A stretch of DNA of 64,000 nt from Apteryx mantelli (lineage: Eukaryota; Chordata; Aves; Apterygiformes; Apterygidae). This document shows positions 13,995-28,500 of the stretch, piece by piece. The notes beneath the pieces are model-generated. The model ran no database searches and was not told where the DNA came from. It worked only from the letters and a program-made list of their open reading frames with translations. The stretch covers positions 116,593,415-116,657,414 of the forward strand of contig NC_089979.1 of assembly GCF_036417845.1 (NCBI RefSeq). Direction: 5' to 3'. The translations under genes and the position numbers were made by a program. Each line of letters opens with the position of its first letter. Positions within the stretch are counted from its first letter, which is position 1.

Positions 13995-16900
13995 GATTAT
14001 ACAAGATATCACGCAATATGATCTTAAACTATTACATCAAGACAAACTCGGCTCATTGTCAGTTGACCTCAACTTGTCCTCCAGCACTTGAAACTTCATT
14101 TGGAGTAACACTGTGGGGGATGCGATTTTTCACTTATGAAAGAGATGAGCTGATGAGGACTGCATCAGTATTAAATCACATTCAGGGTCTTTGGGTCAGT
14201 TAGAGGTCATGATCTGAAAGTTCAGCTGTAGTAAGGTATTAGCAATTTTACAAGTTTCAACTTGGGACTACAACAGAAAGCAAACTAACTTGGCATTAAA
14301 AAAGCAAAACAACTGCATCATGTTCTTACTCTGGGTAAATTAAAGCATTTCAAGCAATTTGATTTCTATTACCAACATGGCCAGGTCCTTCTTATGAAAC
14401 CAGGAGCCAGATCATGACGTGCTTATTCTGATTAGCAGTAATTTGTATACGTAATGCAAGTGAAATGAATCAGAATTATGATGCAAGTCACTGCTTAATA
14501 AAGGGTTTACAGTATGATTTTAAACTCTGTGAATCTTTTATATTAACCACATGTAATAATACTTATTCACAGAAGTGCTACACTTAATTTTTTACCTGAG
14601 ATTAAGGCCCAGACCTTGCACTCAGGCAGGGGGACTGCTGTGGATACTTGGGTTGGAATACGCAGAGTTCACTGAAATGCTGAGGTGTAATTTTGTCTCC
14701 CATTGATAATGGCTACAACAGAGATGTGTTATTTAGTCTTTGATTTCCACATGTAACGTGTCATGTATTTGTATTTTCCCTTTAACTACCCAAGATAGCA
14801 TGAAATGTTATTTCCACATCATGAAGCTCTCGACACATCTGTTCAGCTCATTCTTCAATATAAATTGGCATGATCCAAAGTGCCAAGATAATTCTGCAGT
14901 TAGAATTTTGCTCTAAGGATATAATTTAATTATTCATTAAGACATTGAGAAAAGCAAAAAGCCCACTATGGTCAGAAAAAAGCGTTGCAACCAGTTGAAA
15001 TTCCATAAGAATACTATAAATATGCCCACAAACACTTAGAAGGAAGGCATAACTTCCTTTTGGCTTCATTCAGATACTGTAATAAAGATAACCCTTCACT
15101 TGCTGTCATAATGCATTAACTATTGCCATGCTATTATATAATTTTTGTTCAAAGCATATGCTAAATCATCTAATGGTTTGCACTGAAAATGTTTCATGCA
15201 GTATTTTTTCTCTTCCTTGCTGAACTAAAAATTGCTTTCATTACCTAAATTTAATCTAACTGAATGCAATATGGAGGTTCATACATTCATTAATTTTATT
15301 CAAAAATACTTTTCCAGATACTTAATTCTTTACAGTCTAGTGGTCCAAACTTTTTCTAGTCCATTAGGGACAATACTAAGCATGTAACGAATTGCAGGCA
15401 ACATCAGATTTTGTTCTTGCCATCCTCAGTTACAACCTTTTATTTTCTTACAGCTATGAACAATGCTAGAAAGTCTCATTGGGTAATACACTGCCCACGA
15501 GCAATGGCTTGGGGTCTTCTGGAGTAGTCTACTTCGCATGGGCTCAAGCATGAGCCACACTGGAAGGTCAGGTACAGAAAGGCAACTGTGGACTATTATG
15601 AAATAACACATCACTGTGAAGGAGGCTGCTTTAGGCTCTGCAGTGTTGGCAATCTAGAGCGCACAGTGCAGATATATATAAAATATTCTCTGTTGCTATC
15701 ACCTCACACTCTGCAAAACAACCATGAAGCTGTCGAGCAGTTTTGGAAACAATTTCTCTTATATAAGCATCCTGAAAAACTTCAGAATCAAGCTGGTACT
15801 TCTCTGCAGATCAAAGGGGAATTGCTGCATCGGAATAATACCTAGTCTCCAAAACCAAAACTGGAAAAACAGAGATCATACAGGTAAACAAAGCAGTTGC
15901 TCAACACAAGGCTCAGAGCAAAAAACAGAGGCAGGTGGTGGACTGCAAACACAATCTGGAGCAGAGAGACATGTACACGACCAGCTTTCAAATTGCTCTT
16001 GGTCCAAACATGAATAAAACTTCTGAATTTTAAGGTAAAGGATTGCAGTTTTTACTTTTTAAACTGATTTACATACAAATAAATCCAGTTTTATCATTCA
16101 TGCAGAGAGACCCTAACAAGACACAAGCAGAAAGGATCAGGACAAAAGCTCTGTTATATGGTGCAAAGGAAACAATGAGGGGAGAGAACATCGCCTTATG
16201 TTTACTTGAGAAGATCACCACTACATACAAGGAATGGTAACTCCTATAAAATGAACTCTATTAATAAAAAATAGTTCTAGTTAGTGAAACTCATTTCGTT
16301 CATGCTGAAGTGGAAGAATTTTGTTGTTCTGTTAATTTAGCCTAACGCTAAGACTGCTCAAAGGCTGAGGCTGCTCAAAGATAGGTGTAAAATTTTCAGA
16401 AATACTGAAAGCATAGAAAACAGAGCTTTCCATCCAGTGTTTCCAGAAAGAAGAATTTTTAGCTGGGGAAAGAGAAGAATGCAAATACTGAATACACTTT
16501 AATGGCTTGCTTAATGAAATGAAACACTTTCTTTAAGAATAAGAAATGTATCAGGTACATTAGTCACAGAAAATACTGCTAATTTTTAAATAAAAAGTAA
16601 GAACTATTTGCTTTTTAACATCATGCTACAGACTGGGCTCTGTTGCTCTTTAACCTCTTAAGTATATTTTTGTTTGTTGACATACTTACAAATAAGGAGA
16701 AGTATAAATACTGAAAATATAAACTATCAATAGAATTCTAAACATAGGACTCAAAACCAACCCTCATAATGCAAATACAGAAGAGAGTGATGTTTCTAGA
16801 GAAAAAGAATTAGAAAATCACTATGGAGATAACAGCACAGTATTGAGAAATAAGAGTAGCAGTAACTGCCTAGCATTAAGGATACAAATACTTGGTATAC

Positions 16901-17274
16901 CAGTGTAATAACCATATAAAAGTCAGTGAACACAGATGCAGAATTGGTTGTTCTAAAAATGAACCTAGCTGTCTTCGCTACCAGGAATTGAGAGCCTTGG
17001 TATTTCCCTCAGGAAACAGGCAAAGCTTGAAAAGTCAGCATACATCATACTTACACTGGTCTGGTGACTATTCAAATTTCTTCTCAGAATTTTTTAAATA
17101 AGTAAAGCAGAGAGGGATAGTTGGTAGTACACTGGGACGTCTGCAGTGAGGGAGTAACCTAACAGCATGAAATAGTTCTTTATGCAATTGCTCTTCATTG
17201 GACATGACAGCCTGTTTGGGATTCCTTTTAGCCTGGTTTTAATACTAAATTTATTAGCATTTGAGTTTCTATTT

Positions 17275-17312
17275 TATACACACATACATACATATATATG
17301 AATATAAATAAA
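17275..17312. repeat. TACA/TA microsatellite
   Basis: This is a compound ACAC/CATA/TATA simple repeat in intergenic DNA. Confidence 0.7.
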
Positions 17313-20300
17313 AGTCAGGATTTCTGCTGATGATTTGAAAAATACTTAAATTCGTGGATTAACAATTTGTTTTCATAAGTAAAGCCTAAAATATTTATTT
17401 TTAGCCTTAAGTAATTAAAGAATCTGGTGTTTATAAAAAGTAGTAAAACTCAGTTGTTGCATAAAAGCTGAAGATCTGATTCAAAGAACAGTTTTTCTCT
17501 GAAAAATTAAAGTAAAAACAGCCAGGAAAAAAATCCGTATTTACTGTTATGATACCACATGTGCTTTTTGTTATCCTGCAGAGAGTTTGGGGGGGAAGGG
17601 AGACTTTGGGGGGGATTTGGTTGCGTTCTTTTCCCAAACTGCCAGGCCCACAAAACCCAATCTCGGCTCCTGTCATCAAGCAGCGTTATTTCTCTTTCAT
17701 GCCTCACTTCCTGTAATAAAGGTTCTCCCTGCCAAACAGTGCCCTCATTACAACTGTGTAATCTCATCTTTTAAAAGTGATGCCCTTGGTGACACCTGTG
17801 GCAAGCCAAGCTGAGGCTGCATAAGTAGCCAACTGGCTCTCTAGCTGTATGCTAATAAACAAGTTTGCACAAGAAAACAGACTCCAGCGTGTGCGCGCTC
17901 TCTTTTTTTTTTTAGCTGAGTTGCTCAGAATAGTTAATAAGAGTACAAGATATTCAGATATGAATTAATCTCCAACGTTATTGGATCTCCTTTTGAATGC
18001 TACAGAAGTGTTGACCAAGGCTATTATGTCATTCTTCAGAGTTAAATCATGCCTGGAAATAGAATTGCACTGTATATATTTGGTGTCACATCTGCTTGCT
18101 TTTATACTGTTTTTTACATTTGGTCATCAGCCTAGAAACAAAATTAGACAGCTCCTTTGTCTTGCATTACCTATAGTTTTGTTTACTCAGTTTCAGTGAG
18201 TTTTACTTTTGCTAATACAACTCAAGAAGGCTCACGAGTTGCACGGGTATAACTGAGGACTCCCCCGAACAATGATGATTATTTGCATGATTTTGTTAAT
18301 AATCTCTGGAAAAGCAAAACAAAACCTTAGCTTTTTCAAATATCTTTTCTTGTTTATGTAACAAATACAGAATTCTGCAATGTTAAAGGTTTTTTTAGAG
18401 TAGAACTGCACTCCACATACAGAAACATACAAACTTGCTTTTCACTCTAGGTCACAAAAGTTGAGCACTTTAGAGTTAAAACACAGAGTTAAACGTGGAA
18501 TTAAATTTGCTACAAAATCCAAGTATTAAAAGCTCTATATGCAATGCACAATTAAGGGTACATTATGAACTTTAATAAATTAATTTAAATATTTTCAAAT
18601 TATATATCCACTTTTTAGTTCTTCAGCTAGTTTTCTAGTGTTATGACTTTTGTAGCGTTCTAGTAGTTTCCCCTCTATAGCAGCATAAAAGATCTGTGTA
18701 TTATCATAAGAGCAATTGAAAAGGGATATACTATTTTACAATACCGTATAAAGTAAATGATTAAATGAAAGAGAAATGTCAACAGGTTAAACTTTACAGA
18801 CAAGCAAGGCATGGTTTAAGCAAAACTGTGTTTAAATGAAATAGGAACATTTCTATGAATTTTTCACACTTTTCTTCTTCCTCATTGTTTTCTAGTGTTT
18901 GAATTCTCTTATGCAGCATTTCTCTGAAATCTTAAGAAACAGGAACTTACCTTTTTTCCCATTTGTATAGTATGGTGTTCCTAAAATTTCGAGCATTTGA
19001 GCTATTGTAAGCTTTAATCATGATTTGGCAAAGCTGGTTTTGCTCTAGATTTTGGGTGCGCGTGGCTTATAGGCAAATATTACTTAACTACCAGTCTTGC
19101 AGAAACTTTTACACATGCTGCATTTCATTGGTGGTAAATGGAGTTATTAAACCCAATTTGATTAATTCTAATGGGCTGTTTCTTTCAGGAGTGCTGAGCA
19201 TTCCTAGCTTCCATTGACTGAAGTGGTAGTGTCTGCTCAGGATCTGGGAAAACTGGGCCAAAAGTGATAGTGAAGGAAGTGACAAGGAAGATAAAAAAAA
19301 TACCATTGATTGGCTTTCGCAAGCAATATAGAAATTTGACAAACCCTAAAGAAAAGTGCAGTTCAGAGCCTAACAAATTAAAAATTCAAATTTCATTGTC
19401 CTCTTGCTCCTTCAGTTTAACAGTACTTGCATGAAGGAAGCATCCACCTTGCCTTCAAGGAATTAGGCAAATTAGTGTCAGACATGCGCCAACAGAAACA
19501 GAGGTGCACTGAAGCAGCAAGCAGTAGCATGCAGCATACAGGCTCGATACTACTGGAAAAGACGCACATCTCTTCAGTCGGGTTTCGGTTATTCCATTTG
19601 GTTGTTTTTTAAATGCATTAGGCAGAGGGTCAGCTTTGCTGCTGGAGAAAATGAGGTGATATATCCAAGCGAAGGCCACTTTTGCTATATGGGGAATCTG
19701 TGCACTTGGGATTTTGAAGAGAACTGTAATGAAGTGGTTGCTTCAGGTAAGAAGCAAAAATAAATTAGTATTTTAATTATTATATTTTCTTAAGGAGACA
19801 AAAAACATAGTAGACATGTCTTAGTTATGTTAATAATTAACCTAGTGAAAACACTGTAATATGTCAAGATAATTCAGGTTGTACAGTTATCAGGCATAGG
19901 AGACTTCTAATAAATGCCCATTAGATTTTAATACATTATAAAACCTAAATATTGAAAAGTCACGTTTAAACTTGGCATGTCAATGACACTTCTACATAAA
20001 AAAATGTAACAGTGGTCAGAAAAATGACTAAGAAAAACATGAGTACATACTAAAAGATCCATGTGTTTAGTCACTTACGCTTAATTTAGACCTTCTCTTT
20101 AGTTTTGCAGATTCAAGGCAACTATGTAAGAGTGAGGTGATTTCCTATGTGTGGCTTGTGTATCATCAGTAAAATTAACTAGCATTAACACAATCTCTTT
20201 TTGTGGATATGTAACACACAAAGAACAGGTTATGATTTCAGATACCACTGAGTTTTGAAGAATAATATTTAGGATAGGTAACTGTCAGTATTTCTGTATG

Positions 20301-23300
20301 TATCAAACAGAACATAAGTGTATTTAGAAATATGTCTATCGAGTCTGTAAGGATGATGATACTTAGATCTCCAGTTGTTTTTACAGTGGAATAATAATGA
20401 AAAGCTCTATATGAAAATTAAATATACTGCTATATATAATATAAAAACATTTAAAATTAAAACTTTATTTTTTAAATTAATTTTTCAGAATAAAGCTTCA
20501 CTTCATTAAAAAAAAAAAATTCTCACAAACTCAGTCCACAAACACTGTTAGGATATTTGTAATTTATCATCTAAATGGGATTGATCAAAACAATGTCAGT
20601 GTCTTCCCCTTATTTCTTATTTAACAAGCTGATCTTTGGATACTGTCCGGAGAGCTCTAATGTTTAAAGTTTTACTGAGTAAAAGAGGATACTAACCCAC
20701 AGCATTTATATAAATCTTCCTATAACTATATGCATAAAACACAATATTCCAGTCATTATCTGATTTCTAAAAGACTGCAGAAAAATTTTAGTGACCAAAA
20801 CAATGCAAGTAAACATCTAGAAAGTGGAGAGTGTTCTCTTTTCAATTATTTGGTCAATTAACAAATCTGTGGAGAAAACAGATATTTTCTACAAAATCTT
20901 TTGTTTAGTTGGAACTCTAGATTTCTGGAAAACACTGGAACACAAAATTTTCATTTAGCCCTACCCATGGTTACTAAGCAGACAGTCTAACCCCTTCCCC
21001 GCAGAGGATGGAAAGGGTCTAAGTCAGAACTCATGCAGTTCTATAGCTGGAGAGCACTAAGATTTGGGGGTGCAAATACTCATCAAAATGCATCCTATAT
21101 GTGTAATTCCTACCTGCATCACACATTTTTGCACTACTAAGGGTAAATAAGGTAAAAGGAAAGGCTGAATGAAGCTCACTGGTTAAGCAGTTACTTAGCT
21201 CTTCCAGAAACCGTCTAGATTACATTAGCCCCTACAAGAACAGTTGTGAAGTCTGCATATCCTCACGACATACACACGGGAATTTAGGATACATGTTTTT
21301 CCCTCTATTTGATAAATATGTTTTTTATATATGCAAAAACCTTACAGAGGAAGCCTGATAATAGTCCCTCAGGACACCAATGAGTTCTACATAAGATTGA
21401 AGTAAGAAAGAATTTCATGATTATGTTCAGCACACAGTCTGCATGCATTCTGCCTTACAACTATTTCAAATATTCTCTTAAAGAATAAAATTGTTTCCTA
21501 TCAATTCATTCAAGTTATCCAATCTTTTGCCTCTTGCTTTGAATGTAACTGAAAATCAGCACTACTTTGAATAATGCCAAGTGCTTCAACAGAGCTGGTA
21601 GTGAATTTTTTTAAAGTATTTTCGTCTGCCACGGAATTACTAATTCTTTTGCTACATCTGTTAGTGAAATGAATATATTTTCCAGTAGCTAAAAATATAT
21701 TTTACTAGTCTAGTAACCAAATTATAAACTGGTTGGTACCTGTTTATATAATTTTTAAATTTTACTCATGGTAAAAACTGTCTGATTGTTACGTTACCCC
21801 AGACCTTAAGAAGATAAGCTTGTATCCTAATAATTTCCAAGTTTAAAAAAAGGTCCATATAAGATCACATGCAATAGGTCACTGCATGAGGGAAGGCAAT
21901 GCATGTTTTCCTCTTCTTTCTTTCTTTTTTTTAATCATATAAATGCTGAGACTGAAAAACATTTATTTAATGTGCTAGTGGCTGTGCATCTGATGAAAGC
22001 AGCATGTGTTCAGGAGAAATTAAACAGTTAAAAAAAAAAAAGCCTAAAAGGGCCTGGCAGAAGCCTCCTGTAAATACACCCAATAACTGATTTGAAAAGT
22101 TAAAAAAATAAAAATTATTGCTCTCTACCTTACAAAGGTTTTTGCCCTTTGTTACAGCATAGCCCACAAAGTTAATTTTCCACTTGTCGCAGTGGAGTGT
22201 TTTAACACCCTTTTTGTGGGGAGCAGGGAACAAGCAGTTACTAACAGTACTAACAGTGCAGGGAATCTCCTAAGGAGGATCTGCTACTGATGGAAAAAAG
22301 TGTGTGTTCAGCTGTGCCAAACCAACTGTTGAGTGATGGTATCTCTACTGAGAAGATGGAAACTACAGGGAAGGAAAGAGACAAAATGGGGAAGGAGAGA
22401 AGTAAGTGGATGGAGGTGGGGAGAACTTCTTAAAATGATACATGAAGCCAATCTGTCTCCATCAGTGAACCAATCTACCAGTTAAACAAGTAGTTGGAAG
22501 CTACCCTCTGCATAAGAAGAAGAAAGAGAAAGAGAGATAGGATTAGGGAGGACACAGAAGGGAAAATACATGGAATTACATCAGGGATTAAATTAGACTA
22601 TAATCCTACATGTGTGCCATCACAATTGAATTCTTAGCCAAAAGCTATAATTTGATAAAAAAGAAACTAAAGCTTCATGGGAAGGTAAGAAACACCAACA
22701 AGAGGGACAAAAAGAATATAATCAAAACTTCACAAATAGCAAACATAACTCAGGAAAATACATTTTTTTGTGAATTCTCTCTAATCAAAGTTGTTTCAGT
22801 GGGAAAATCTCTTTAAAACTGTATACAAATTATTGAAGCAAGCTGACACCTGTCACTGTTAGAATATTCCAAACAACTGAACTACAGATGCGTCCTGGAT
22901 ACACTTTCTTAAGTGATCACCACTCTAAGCAGAATTAAGATTTCACCCACTGTATGCCTCAGCTGAGGGAAACAGTTTTAGAGGTGGTCTTCTAGAGAAA
23001 AGGGAGAGAGTAAATCAGCAGGTTAAATTATGAAGAGGAATTTATACTAACCTACCGTGTCATATGACAGTAGTGAAGAGAAAAATATATCCAAAGGCAG
23101 TTCCAGTAGTACTTCATTTACTTTACAGTAGCTTCAATAAGAATTTAGTCAAGGTTCATAAATCATTCTTTATACTGTAACTGCAGCCATTTCACAGCAA
23201 AAGTTCAAGTGTAACTTTCATTTTCTGGTTTCTAATTAAAGATCTATAATGAAAACGTATATAACTTGACTGTTTAACTACTCTCATTAATGATGCTGAA

Positions 23301-24901
23301 CTGTGAAATGCTACTGTGACATCTTGTACCACTCCCTGTGGTAACTGCACTGTGTATACACTGTACTGTGCACTGCTTTTCAGAAAAGTAAACAATTGCT
23401 CTTTCAAGCCACAAAAATGCATGTCTGCTCTCAAAGAGACATGCTTTTTGCTGCATCATTAAAGAAAAATGTGCTGCCTGTGATATCAAAAGACCAAACG
23501 TATGCAAATCCCAAGCACTTCATCAGAGAAAAATGTACAAACATTGAACACATTTTTCCCCTTTATACAGCAATATACTGACAGAGAATCATCCCAGACA
23601 GACCAGGGAGATCCCACATTTCAGAGGATTCCACACAAACCCCTCACACCAGTCTCATAAGCTCTCAACAAATAATGAAATATTTCTCCTACCAGCTAAA
23701 CCAAAATGGCCTGAGACTTTTTTTTTAAGAGGACTCTCTGCATAAACCCCAGAAAAAAAGCAGGTGAGTCTTTCTGTAAGAATAAGCCTCAAGTAAAAAC
23801 GTAGTTCTTAAGACAGTACTTTGTTCTTGTCTTTACTACTGATGTTCCAAGAGAACCTTTTCTCTCTGCAACTTCTTCCTGCAATGAGATCATCATCTAT
23901 TACTGCAAAAATTAATGTGATGTTAAAATAAGCATGGTGTGGCTATGCTGCAAGATCAAGTGAGGAAGCAGGCTGAGGCAGTTCAGAGTTTCTCAAAAAG
24001 CAATTTTTAAAATATTACTGAAAGTCAAGGAAGGTGTTTTATGTCTACTATAACAGATTTAATTCACTTGCATGTTCTTCTTCTTTGCTTTAGGTTTATC
24101 TACTTGAGCTAATTTTAGTAAAACAAGATTTGACCTCTGCCAAGGGCTCTTGGGAGTATTCTTGATTCCTACTACTAGGTCTGTCATTTTAATCATGCTT
24201 TTTCACTTCCATATGGTTTCTAACATGTGAAATGCCATTTCTTTCAGATAGCTGATCATCTCTAGCTAAGCTCTTATAGTCACCCTACACCTAACAATAG
24301 ACGTGTTGAGAAGTAAATGACTACAGGTCTGATCCAAACTCTATTACAGCAGATTCTCATTAATACTCTCATGAATCTGCAGAATGTGCTTTGTGCATAG
24401 ATCAGAATATATTTAACAGTGTAATCCTTTTCTGTACGTTATCTTAAATCCTCAAAAACTTGTTTATACGTAGAATTTAGTAGCACAGAAATCCAGTAGC
24501 GTTTGGGACATTGTAAGAGAAGGTGTAAATGCTTACACAGGATTTTTACCCATAAATCCCGCCTGGCACCCATCCACGTAAAACTAGCGTGCCGCACACA
24601 AAGCGCGGCAGCGTGACCCAACGGCGCGGGCGGGGAAATCGGGACCGTTTTCGGGGCACCGGCCGCGGCCGAGTCTCGCTGTTCGCGCGTCAGCTTTGCC
24701 GGGGCAGTCGAGGCTCCTCAGGATCTCAGTGTATTGCTCCCCGGGGAACATCCTTTGCTAAAACAAGCCGGAGTTAATTCTAGAAACACACCAAAAAAAA
24801 AAAAAAAAGGGAACCGCGGACCTACCTCTGCCTGCCCCAGCCGTGACTCAGCTCTGCCCCCCCCCCCGGCGCGACACCGCCCCGCGGCCACCGCCCGCCC
24901 C

Positions 24902-24913
24902 TGCGCATGCGCC
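24902..24913. promoter_or_regulatory. NRF1 site, LRRFIP2 promoter
   Basis: TGCGCATGCGCC contains the perfect palindromic NRF1 core GCGCATGCGC, in the CpG island about 600 bp upstream of the first-exon donor. Confidence 0.65.
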
Positions 24914-25189
24914 TGCCTGCCCGCCGGGCCGCCCCTTCCTCGCGGCCAGCCAACGTTGCGCTTGCGCAGTGCGCCCCGCCCGCCCGCTCGCCCGCCCGCG
25001 GCAGGGGGCTCGGGGCGTGGGGCGCGGTGCACGCGCGCCGGGCGGCCTCGGCGGCAGCGCGGGTCGCGCGCCCCTCCCGTAAAGGCCGCCTGGCGCCCTC
25101 CCCTCCCCCGCGGAACCCTGGGAGCGGTTTGAAGTTAACCGCCGTTTCCTCCCGGGCTCGCGATGTGGCTGTAACCGCCCGGCATTGAG

Positions 25190-25523
25190 GGGGAGGAGGC
25201 ACGAGAGCGGGGCGGGGAGAGAAGGGCGGCCTGGGGCAGGGCGGCTTGTCTTTGCCTAAAGCTCAGGTTCCTGCGGCTCCCTCGCCGGGCAGGGTGAAGT
25301 GAGAAAGCGGCCGCTTTGCCGAGGCCCGCGGACGGTGCGCGCCCTCGGCAGCTCCTGTTCCTGCCCCTCGGATCTCGGGGGTGGGGAGTGAGGAAAGGAA
25401 GGAGCCCGAGGCGATTCCGGGACCCACGAGCCCCTCAGCACCCGAGGAAGGGGGTAGAGGGGAGAGCGAAGCAACCGCTCTTCCCTGTTAGGCGTCCCGG
25501 TGCTGCAGCAGGCTGGCCCGCAG
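25190..25523 (+). other. LRRFIP2: LRRFIP2 non-coding first exon (5'UTR; start approximate)
   Basis: GGCCCGCAG followed by GTAAGG at 25524 is a near-consensus splice donor inside the CpG island, pointing toward the coding exons. The 5' limit is a guess, because start sites in CpG islands are spread out. No good initiation codon is needed here, since the conserved LRRFIP2 start lies in the next exon. A weaker alternative donor (CAG before GTAGGC) lies at about 25692. Confidence 0.5.
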
Positions 25524-28500
25524 GTAAGGCTCCTTGGGGCTCCCGCACGAAGAGGGTGAGGGCCGGGGGGGGTTGGGGAGGGTGTCACCTACGTACAAAC
25601 CCGGACGGGGCGGGGAAGTAGGGTGGGAACCTGGTTCTTCGGGTTGGAGAAGTGGGGAGGACACGGCGCTTCGGCCGGGACTCGCTTGTCAGGTAGGCGA
25701 AGGGAAAGGGAAACAATAAAGGCAACAGCTCCAGGCTGTGATGTGCGCCCCCTTCTCTCTGGCCAGTGTCAGACTTGGTGTGCATGTAGCAGGGAAAGGC
25801 ACGGCCGTCCGACCCCTTCCGGCGTGCAGTTCCCACACTCCGGGCTCGATCTGTTTTCCCTGGTCCGCAGGCCTGCGGGAAGGTGTCATTCACACCCACC
25901 CACGCGCCCTTCCCCGCTGTGGATACTCTCCTCGAGGCTGAGTGGAAAAGGCGGAATGAGGGAGAGGGAAGGAGAGAAAGGAAGGTGTCCCAAAATCACA
26001 GCTGCTCGTATTTCAGTGCCTTTCTCTTTCGTATTTCCTCAAAGCGTATTACTGCATCCTCAGTATTTCCCAAAGCGGCAGGGTGTACTCCCTCGGTAGA
26101 CGGTTATGGGAGGGTTCAGTCCAGTCAGGCTTTCTGCTTCTTCTTAGCTGGGCTTTTCTGGTTTCAAATCACACTCTTTTTTTTTGTTTTTGTTTTTTCT
26201 TAATATGCTCTGCTGTTATGATTGTAAAGAAAATGTTGTGATGTTATCTGACCTTAAGAGAGATCGGCGCCTTCCTGAGTTTGGAAGGAGCCTGAAAATA
26301 TAGCCATGGGCTGTGATCTGCCCCATAAGTTTAAGGGTTGCCAGTTTGGGTCCTAACATGATACTTTCACCAATAACAAAAATGTATTACAATGAATCTG
26401 TATCATCTCTTTAGTGACTCCCTCATTCTGTAGAGACCTCTAACTGTCTTGGGTATGAAATGAGGAAGAAGGTGTATGATCAGTTTTATTCCTTCAAAGT
26501 GACAATTTTAGCTTCCAGCATCTTTGGAGATCTTAATTTTTTTGTATTTTTCCTGTAAGATCAAATCAATGCTTGTCTGGTGAGTTCTTTAAGCTTTCAT
26601 TTGTGTCTTGGCTGGCAGCTATTTAAATATATGACCTTTGGGGTCCAGAAATAAATATCTTTTTAATACGTGTCTGCTTTCTTAGTTAATGTAATTGCTT
26701 AGTGATGATGTAAGAATAGATGAAAGGTGCTCTAGCAACATGAAATACTGTTTGACATACATGGCATGCTGTACCTAATGTTTGTTTTTGTTGCTTGAGC
26801 TTAGAAATGTTTACCTTAGAGTGTGAAGTCAGTTTCACCTGAACTGAGCTGTCTCTACCTGGGAACTTGTGAATAGAGGAAAGTTTTGTGAAACGTGTGA
26901 GGTGTAAGCTTGTTGCCCTTAAACGTCAGTACCTTTTATGAAACGACTCCAAGGGAAGGAGCTCATTTTCATTATGACTCTTGTTATACAGATGACATAG
27001 TATTTTAACATATGCAAATTTTAGAAAGCGCAGTTTAAATTGGAATCCAAGTCATAGAGCTTTGTGTAGTACATGTTACATTTTTATATAGAAAACAAGC
27101 TAGACTTTCATATAGTTAGTGTGAAAATTGTAGTGTACCTATATCAAATAGAAAAAAAACCCCAGACTCTAGAATGGTATAACATATACATACCTCCAGT
27201 ATATAATGCCAACAGAGGATGAGAAACCAATACTGAAGAAGTTTGATACTTACTGTGGTGTTGGCTGTATTTGTATTTGTAAAATCCTGATGTGAAGCAG
27301 TGTGGTGATACTTACAGGGCTGTACAGTTCACTAGTACGTGCTAGTGATTAGAGATGCTTTCTGAGGAAAATGATCAGATTTATTATCTTGAATATCCGG
27401 AAACTAGATAACATGTAAGTGTACACAATGGATGGGCAGTTTGTCTGTGTGACCTTATGTGTCCTACAAAGTATTTTATGCATCTTGCAAAATATGTTAT
27501 GTAAATAATGCTGTCTACTTTTGAAGATGATAAAGTTTTTTGTTTTTTATTTTATTGTATAGTCATGTATAGTTAGAGCTGCTACAAGAGGAGAGGTGAA
27601 GGGGCACCTCCCCAAGGGGCCAAGTGGGAACAAATATTTCTAAGCCTACTGGCTGCTATCTGAGTAGAGGGTTAGTCAGCAAGAGTTATGTCAGCTGATG
27701 AAGAAGCAGCAGGTGGAAAAAGCCATAAGAGGTACCCAGAAGAAATTGCCCTGCTTGGTGCTGTAGCTTTTCTTCATTGCACTGAACTGTAGCAATAGTA
27801 AAAAAAAAATGTAGGTGTGTTCTAGATAGGAAACTGTTAATGGAAAAATATCTTAAATAGTTGCAACTTATTACTGAATGTGGGCTGTTACCATGGGGCT
27901 CTTTGTTTGTTTAATTCATTAAAAAAATGGAGCCTCAATATAGTAGCAGTATGTTTTTTTAGTTTTAATGATCTTTCTTTTGCAAAATGACACAAGGATA
28001 CTCATTTTGAAAAAGCTGACAGCGTAAAAGTGCTGTTTGCTCCATTTTAGAATAAACACACAAGATTCTTCTGACTTTGTTTTTTATTATGCATTCCCAA
28101 CATTTTTTCCTGGTGCTCATTATTAATGCTGTCATTTCCTCCTATTTTAAAATCACGTTTGATTTCTTAGTCTGTTTCTGGAACTTCAGCATCTGTGGTA
28201 GCACTGATTATAGAAAAGTCCAAATGTGTTATACCACTTCTCTGAAACCTACATATGCTTCATGTTGTGCCCTGAGATATCCCTTGGTGATTGACCATTG
28301 TGAGAGCTTTGCAGATATTTCTCGTTACTGGTGATAATATCCTGTACCTAACACTTTATCATCTTGTGAAGTAATGGTATCTGCAAGTGCAGCTGTTGGC
28401 AACTGACTGACAAAGAACTCGTAGTTCATGTTCGTATCTCGTAGTAAAATAAGTGCCACTGCTTGAAGTGAGCCAGTTTGATCTGCGTGGTGATGTCTCA

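Larger units (their letters stand above)
4301..24584. other. Intergenic region between GOLGA4 and LRRFIP2
   Basis: About 20 kb of AT-rich DNA separates the two CpG islands. No open frame carries a recognisable domain, and no tRNA or known small RNA is evident. It contains two MIR-like SINE remnants, a short tandem duplication at 13963, a TA/CA microsatellite at 17275 and one exon-like open stretch ending at 19746. Enhancers or a non-coding transcript could be present, but sequence alone does not show them. Confidence 0.6.
24585..25960. promoter_or_regulatory. LRRFIP2: CpG island with the LRRFIP2 promoter
   Basis: This is a second abrupt GC- and CpG-rich block, with GC boxes (for example CCGCCCCGCGG near 24880), a perfect NRF1 core and a second related GCGCAGTGCGC at about 24965. 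There is no clear TATA box. A good splice donor at 25524 marks the end of a non-coding first exon on the plus strand. The next plus-strand exon in the window begins LRRFIP2 coding sequence, so I assign this island to LRRFIP2. A run of 16 A (24793-24808) interrupts the island. Confidence 0.75.

Noticed and set aside
24734-25202. Overlapping open frames on both strands of the second CpG island
   Set aside because: They are composition artefacts of a GC-rich promoter. LRRFIP2 translation starts at 36344.
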